Shown here one piece after another: positions 31,099 to 34,155 of a stretch of DNA of 34,155 bases. Each line of letters opens with the position of its first letter. The first letter of the stretch is position 1. Source of the DNA: an uncultured Campylobacter sp. (GTDB lineage Bacteria > Campylobacterota > Campylobacteria > Campylobacterales > Campylobacteraceae). Position numbers and translations under genes: made by a program. Location of the stretch: contig NZ_CALHGM010000029.1 of assembly GCF_938030145.1 (NCBI RefSeq), positions 1 through 34,155 on the forward strand, given 5' to 3'. Below the pieces are notes generated by a model that worked only from the letters and a program-made list of their open reading frames with translations, ran no database searches and was not told the origin of the DNA.

Positions 31099-32820
31099 TT
31101 ATCCTTTACTGGGATCTACCCTATAGCAGCCGAGCTCCGCTCCTTTAGCGTCCATTACGTGCACGGCGCAAGCGATACAAGGATCGAATGAATGGATACG
31201 GCGGATGATCTCTAGTGGCTTGGAAAGATCGGCAAGTTTAAGCCCGATCAAGCAGGATTCGTAAGCGCCCATAGCGCCGTCTTTATCCTTCGGAGTGGCG
31301 TTCCAAGTAGACGGCACGACCGCCTGCCAGTTTTTGATGACGCCCTTTTCGATCCTGCACCAGTGGCTAAGTGCGCCGCGCGGCACGTGACCGATATAGC
31401 GACCTTTGTACTCTTTTGAGTTGTCGATTACATATTTTGCGCAGGTTTCAGTGTCGCCGCTTTTGATGTTTGCAATCAAATTTTCTAGCGCGATCAGTCC
31501 GTTGTCGGCAACGACTTTAGCTTCGATCATACGGCACGCCGTTCGTCCAAGCGTCGAAAATACCGCCTCAAGCGGCAAGCCGGTATCTTTTAGGAATTGA
31601 TCCACGACTTTTACTACGCGCTCGTTTTTCTTAGCGTAATTTACCACGATATTTGCAAGTGGTCCTACCTGAAGCGGCTTGCCGTCGTAGCGCGGAGCTT
31701 TGATCCAGGTGTATTTGCCCTGGGTATCGAGCACCTTCGTATGCGCTTCTTTGCCGTGCGCGTCGATGCTCTGTCCGTCCTTAAGGCCCGTATAATTCGG
31801 CTCTTGCTCGCCGTCGTAAGGATGAAGCGCCGCGTCGTTTTTATACCACGCATGCGTTGCCTCCTCGGTGATCTTGTTCTCATCCAGCTCCAAAACCTTG
31901 CTAATATCGCCGTCAAGGATCATGCCGCTTTGAAACAGCCATTCATTCTTTGAAAGCTGAAATTCTTGATGAGTCCATAAATTTGCCACGCCGATATCAT
32001 TTAGCACGCTAGGCTCGTTGCCGTAAGCCTTCGCAGCCATTACGAGATCAGGATAGTAGGCGCGATTTACGAAGTCCGCGACCTCTTTAAATTTAGACAT
32101 ATATTCGCCCAGTCTCGCAGGACTTAGGATATCCATCACGCAGGTTACGCCGCCTACGGTGAGGCTTTGCGGATGAGGCTGCTTCGCGCCGAATATCGCC
32201 ATCATCTGAGCCGCCGTGCGCTGAATGCGCAAACATTCAAGATAGTGCGAAAGAGCGATTAAATTTTGCTCCGGGCTAAGCTTATATGTTGGGTGGCCGA
32301 AGTAGGCGTTGGCGAAAGGTCCCAAAGCGCCTTTCTTAACAAAAGCGCCCACGCGATCTTGCACCTCTTTTAGTTTATCCGCACCGCACGCATAAGGGGT
32401 GTCGCAGTATTTAAACGCCTCCTCGCTTGCTTTTTTAGGATCGGCGCTAAGAGCGCTTACTACATCTACGAAATCAAGCCCGTGAAGTTGATAAAAATGC
32501 ACCGGATGATCGTGCAAAAATAGCGCGTTAGCCATCAGCGTGCGCGTCAGCAAGGCATTTAGCGGCGGAGTGATACCAAGGGCGTTTTCTACCGCGACGA
32601 TACCTGCTTTGTAGTGCGAGAAGGTGCAGACGCCGCAAATTCTTTGCATAAAAAATCCCGCGTCGCGCGGATCTCTATTTTTTACTATGGTCTCAAGCCC
32701 GCGCCATAAAGTGGAGCTACTATAAGCCTCGCGCACGATGTTTTCATCATCCACTACGACCTCTATTCTTAAATGTCCCTCTATTCTGGTTATCGGATCT
32801 ATTACGATTCTTTGCGACAT
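31099..32820 (-). CDS. hydB: [NiFe] uptake hydrogenase large subunit HydB
   Basis: Catalytic subunit of 573 residues, a respiratory H2-oxidising enzyme of the membrane-bound type (group 1). The N-terminal nickel ligands are in RICGVCTFSH (C62 and C65) and the C-terminal ones in DPCIACAVH (C548 and C551). The maturation protease should cut after H554, removing 19 residues (VMDAKG to PSKG). PITRIEGHLRIEV near the start is typical. No twin-arginine signal is present; it should be carried across with HydA. Two bases separate it from hydA. Only six RAATTY sites were counted, and there is no insert. Confidence 0.97.
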   Translation of the reverse strand: MSQRIVIDPITRIEGHLRIEVVVDDENIVREAYSSSTLWRGLETIVKNRDPRDAGFFMQRICGVCTFSHYKAGIVAVENALGITPPLNALLTRTLMANALFLHDHPVHFYQLHGLDFVDVVSALSADPKKASEEAFKYCDTPYACGADKLKEVQDRVGAFVKKGALGPFANAYFGHPTYKLSPEQNLIALSHYLECLRIQRTAAQMMAIFGAKQPHPQSLTVGGVTCVMDILSPARLGEYMSKFKEVADFVNRAYYPDLVMAAKAYGNEPSVLNDIGVANLWTHQEFQLSKNEWLFQSGMILDGDISKVLELDENKITEEATHAWYKNDAALHPYDGEQEPNYTGLKDGQSIDAHGKEAHTKVLDTQGKYTWIKAPRYDGKPLQVGPLANIVVNYAKKNERVVKVVDQFLKDTGLPLEAVFSTLGRTACRMIEAKVVADNGLIALENLIANIKSGDTETCAKYVIDNSKEYKGRYIGHVPRGALSHWCRIEKGVIKNWQAVVPSTWNATPKDKDGAMGAYESCLIGLKLADLSKPLEIIRRIHSFDPCIACAVHVMDAKGAELGCYRVDPSKG

Positions 32821-32822
32821 GA

Positions 32823-33968
32823 TTATTCCCCTTTATCTTTCTTAAATGACGCAATCGCCGCGTGTGCCGCTACCGCAACACCCGTGATCGCCAAAATTCC
32901 GACACCTATCTTATCTGCAGTAGCATCAGCGCCGAGCCCGCCGAAAACGCTTTCGTAAAGGCGATCCGCCAAAGGCTCCTCAAAAGGTCCCATATGATCC
33001 CAAAAATCAGGCTCCGAGCAGCCTATACAGCCGTGACCCGCCTGTACCGGCCAGCTAGTGTGGGAGTTGAAACGCTCGCGCGAGCAGTTGTTAAACGTGT
33101 AAGGACCCTTGCAGCCTACTTTATAAAGGCAGTATCCGTCCTTCGCACCCGCATCGCCGAAGCTTTCTACAAACTCGCCCGCGTCGAAATGTCCGCGACG
33201 CTCGCATAGATCATGTATTCGCAGCCCGTAAGCCCATTTAGGCCTATTATAAACGTCCAAGCTCGGAAGCGTGCCGAAAAGGATAAAATTTAGCACGTTG
33301 CCGACGATGTTTTTTTCGCTAGGTGGACAGCCTGGGATGTTGATGACGGGTTTGTTTATGATTTTGTCCAAACCTTCGGCACCGGTCGGATTCGGAGCTG
33401 CGGCTTGGATACCGCCGAAGCTCGAACAGGTGCCGATCGCAAATATTGCTGCAGCGCCTTCGGCAGCGTGCTTGCAGTGCTGAGCTCCGCTCTTGCCCTC
33501 AGGACCCACGGTTAGGAAAAATTCATTCTCGCCGCTTGGAATTCCACCCTCTACCATCAAGATATAGCGCCCCTTGTATTTTTCGATCGCGCCCTCTAAA
33601 TTTTCCTCGGCTTGCCAGCCTGCGGCAGCCATTATCGTCTCGTGATATTCTAGGCTGATGTAATCAAATATAAGGCTGTCGATGCTAGGCGTGTCGGTGC
33701 GCAGCAAGCTCTCGCTACAGCCCGTGCACTCCGCCATATGAAGCCAGATCACAGGCAAGCGATCCGCAAGCTCCGCCGCTCGCGCCACGCTCGGTGCAAA
33801 TGCGGCCGGAAGACCGAGCATCGCGGTCATCGCTCCGCTCCATTTCATAAAATCGCGGCGCGAAAAACCCTTGCTTTTAAGCCTTTCTTGTATGCTTTCC
33901 TCCGTTTTTATTCGCGGCAAACGCTCAACGGCATCAAGTCTAGCCGAAATTTGAGCCAAATCAACCAT
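32823..33968 (-). CDS. hydA: [NiFe] uptake hydrogenase small subunit HydA
   Basis: Electron-transfer subunit of 381 residues with three Fe-S clusters. The twin-arginine motif SRRDFMK (36-42) and a hydrophobic stretch ending near ARA (64) direct export of the folded HydAB pair. Cluster motifs include ECTGCSESLL (C81 and C84), GTCSSFGG, NIPGCPPSE, CERRGHFDAGEF, VGCKGPYTFNNC and GHGCIGCSEPDFWD. A C-terminal hydrophobic helix (about 352-372) anchors it beside HydC. The ATG is preceded by CAGGAGGACATT. It is the first gene of the hydrogenase operon. The signal region is longer than average at the N-terminus, as in Wolinella and Campylobacter homologues. Confidence 0.97.
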   Translation of the reverse strand: MVDLAQISARLDAVERLPRIKTEESIQERLKSKGFSRRDFMKWSGAMTAMLGLPAAFAPSVARAAELADRLPVIWLHMAECTGCSESLLRTDTPSIDSLIFDYISLEYHETIMAAAGWQAEENLEGAIEKYKGRYILMVEGGIPSGENEFFLTVGPEGKSGAQHCKHAAEGAAAIFAIGTCSSFGGIQAAAPNPTGAEGLDKIINKPVINIPGCPPSEKNIVGNVLNFILFGTLPSLDVYNRPKWAYGLRIHDLCERRGHFDAGEFVESFGDAGAKDGYCLYKVGCKGPYTFNNCSRERFNSHTSWPVQAGHGCIGCSEPDFWDHMGPFEEPLADRLYESVFGGLGADATADKIGVGILAITGVAVAAHAAIASFKKDKGE

Positions 33969-34004
33969 AATGTCCTCCTGAAATTTAGGATATTTTTAAA
34001 TGGC

Positions 34005-34010
34005 ATTCTA
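34005..34010 (-). promoter_or_regulatory. candidate -10 box for the hydrogenase operon
   Basis: TAGAAT on the minus strand, preceded by TTTTGA, lies 37 bases before the hydA ATG. The T-rich, extended form resembles vegetative promoters of Campylobacter. RAATTY sites surround it, so the assignment is not certain. No nickel-regulator operator could be recognised in the 187 bases available. Confidence 0.4.
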
Positions 34011-34155
34011 TCAAAATTTAGAATTCATGCACCTTAAATTTCGTTAGATTTAATTAAAATTTTATATTTATTCATCGTCTAGTAGGTTTTAAATTTAAAA
34101 ATAAAAGGCGGATTAAAATTTAGCACGGCGGGCGAAACATTAAATTACGGCGGAG

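Overview
The window looks like the chromosome of a Campylobacter of the higher-GC group (C. gracilis/showae/rectus type). This is inferred from three things: the order hydABCDE plus hyp genes and nikR, which is typical of Campylobacterota; the Shine-Dalgarno sites (AAGGAGAAAAAATG); and the extreme abundance of AAATTT-type palindromes between GC-rich genes. No rRNA, tRNA, CRISPR array, transposase or integrase was seen.

Layout. 182-664 (+) is a flavodoxin with a hairpin terminator. 1326-9551 (+) is a YbhG-YbhF-YbhS-YbhR-type ABC efflux operon: membrane-fusion protein, double ATPase and two ABC-2 permeases. Its genes are pushed apart by three repeat-rich spacers, and two of these spacers are intact reading frames that overlap both neighbours. 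9912-12220 (-) holds three members of an uncharacterised polytopic membrane-protein family, one of them frameshifted. A fourth lies at 15657-16424 beside a very AT-rich gap. 12638-15412 (-) is a FecBCD/BtuFCD-type metal or chelate importer. 17196-33968 (-) is a complete respiratory [NiFe] uptake hydrogenase locus, transcribed from right to left: hydA, hydB, hydC, hydD, hydE, hypF, nikR, hypB, hypC, hypD, hypE, hypA.

How the genes work together. HydA, HydB and HydC form the periplasm-facing, membrane-anchored hydrogenase that passes electrons to quinone. HypF, HypE, HypC and HypD build and deliver the Fe(CN)2CO group. HypA and HypB insert nickel. HydD trims the HydB C-terminus. HydE is an accessory protein. 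NikR is a nickel-sensing regulator placed inside the cluster.

The most unusual signal runs through the whole window. Short palindromes of the form RAATTY (AAATTT, GAATTT, AAATTC, GAATTC) are packed into nearly all spacers. They also occur in low-complexity, in-frame segments that enlarge several proteins: HypF is about twice its usual size, HydD carries about 110 extra residues, HypA about 75, HypE about 65 in two places, and the YbhS-like permease carries a Gly/Asn/Ser insert of about 210. By eye I count 16 RAATTY sites in about 340 bases of the HydD insert, against 6 in the 1722 bases of hydB. RAATTY is the motif methylated by CtsM, the methyltransferase that marks self DNA for natural transformation in C. 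jejuni. I suggest, as inference, that these tracts are an expanding RAATTY repeat family that colonises spacers and tolerant protein loops and may act as DNA-uptake or self-recognition sequence.
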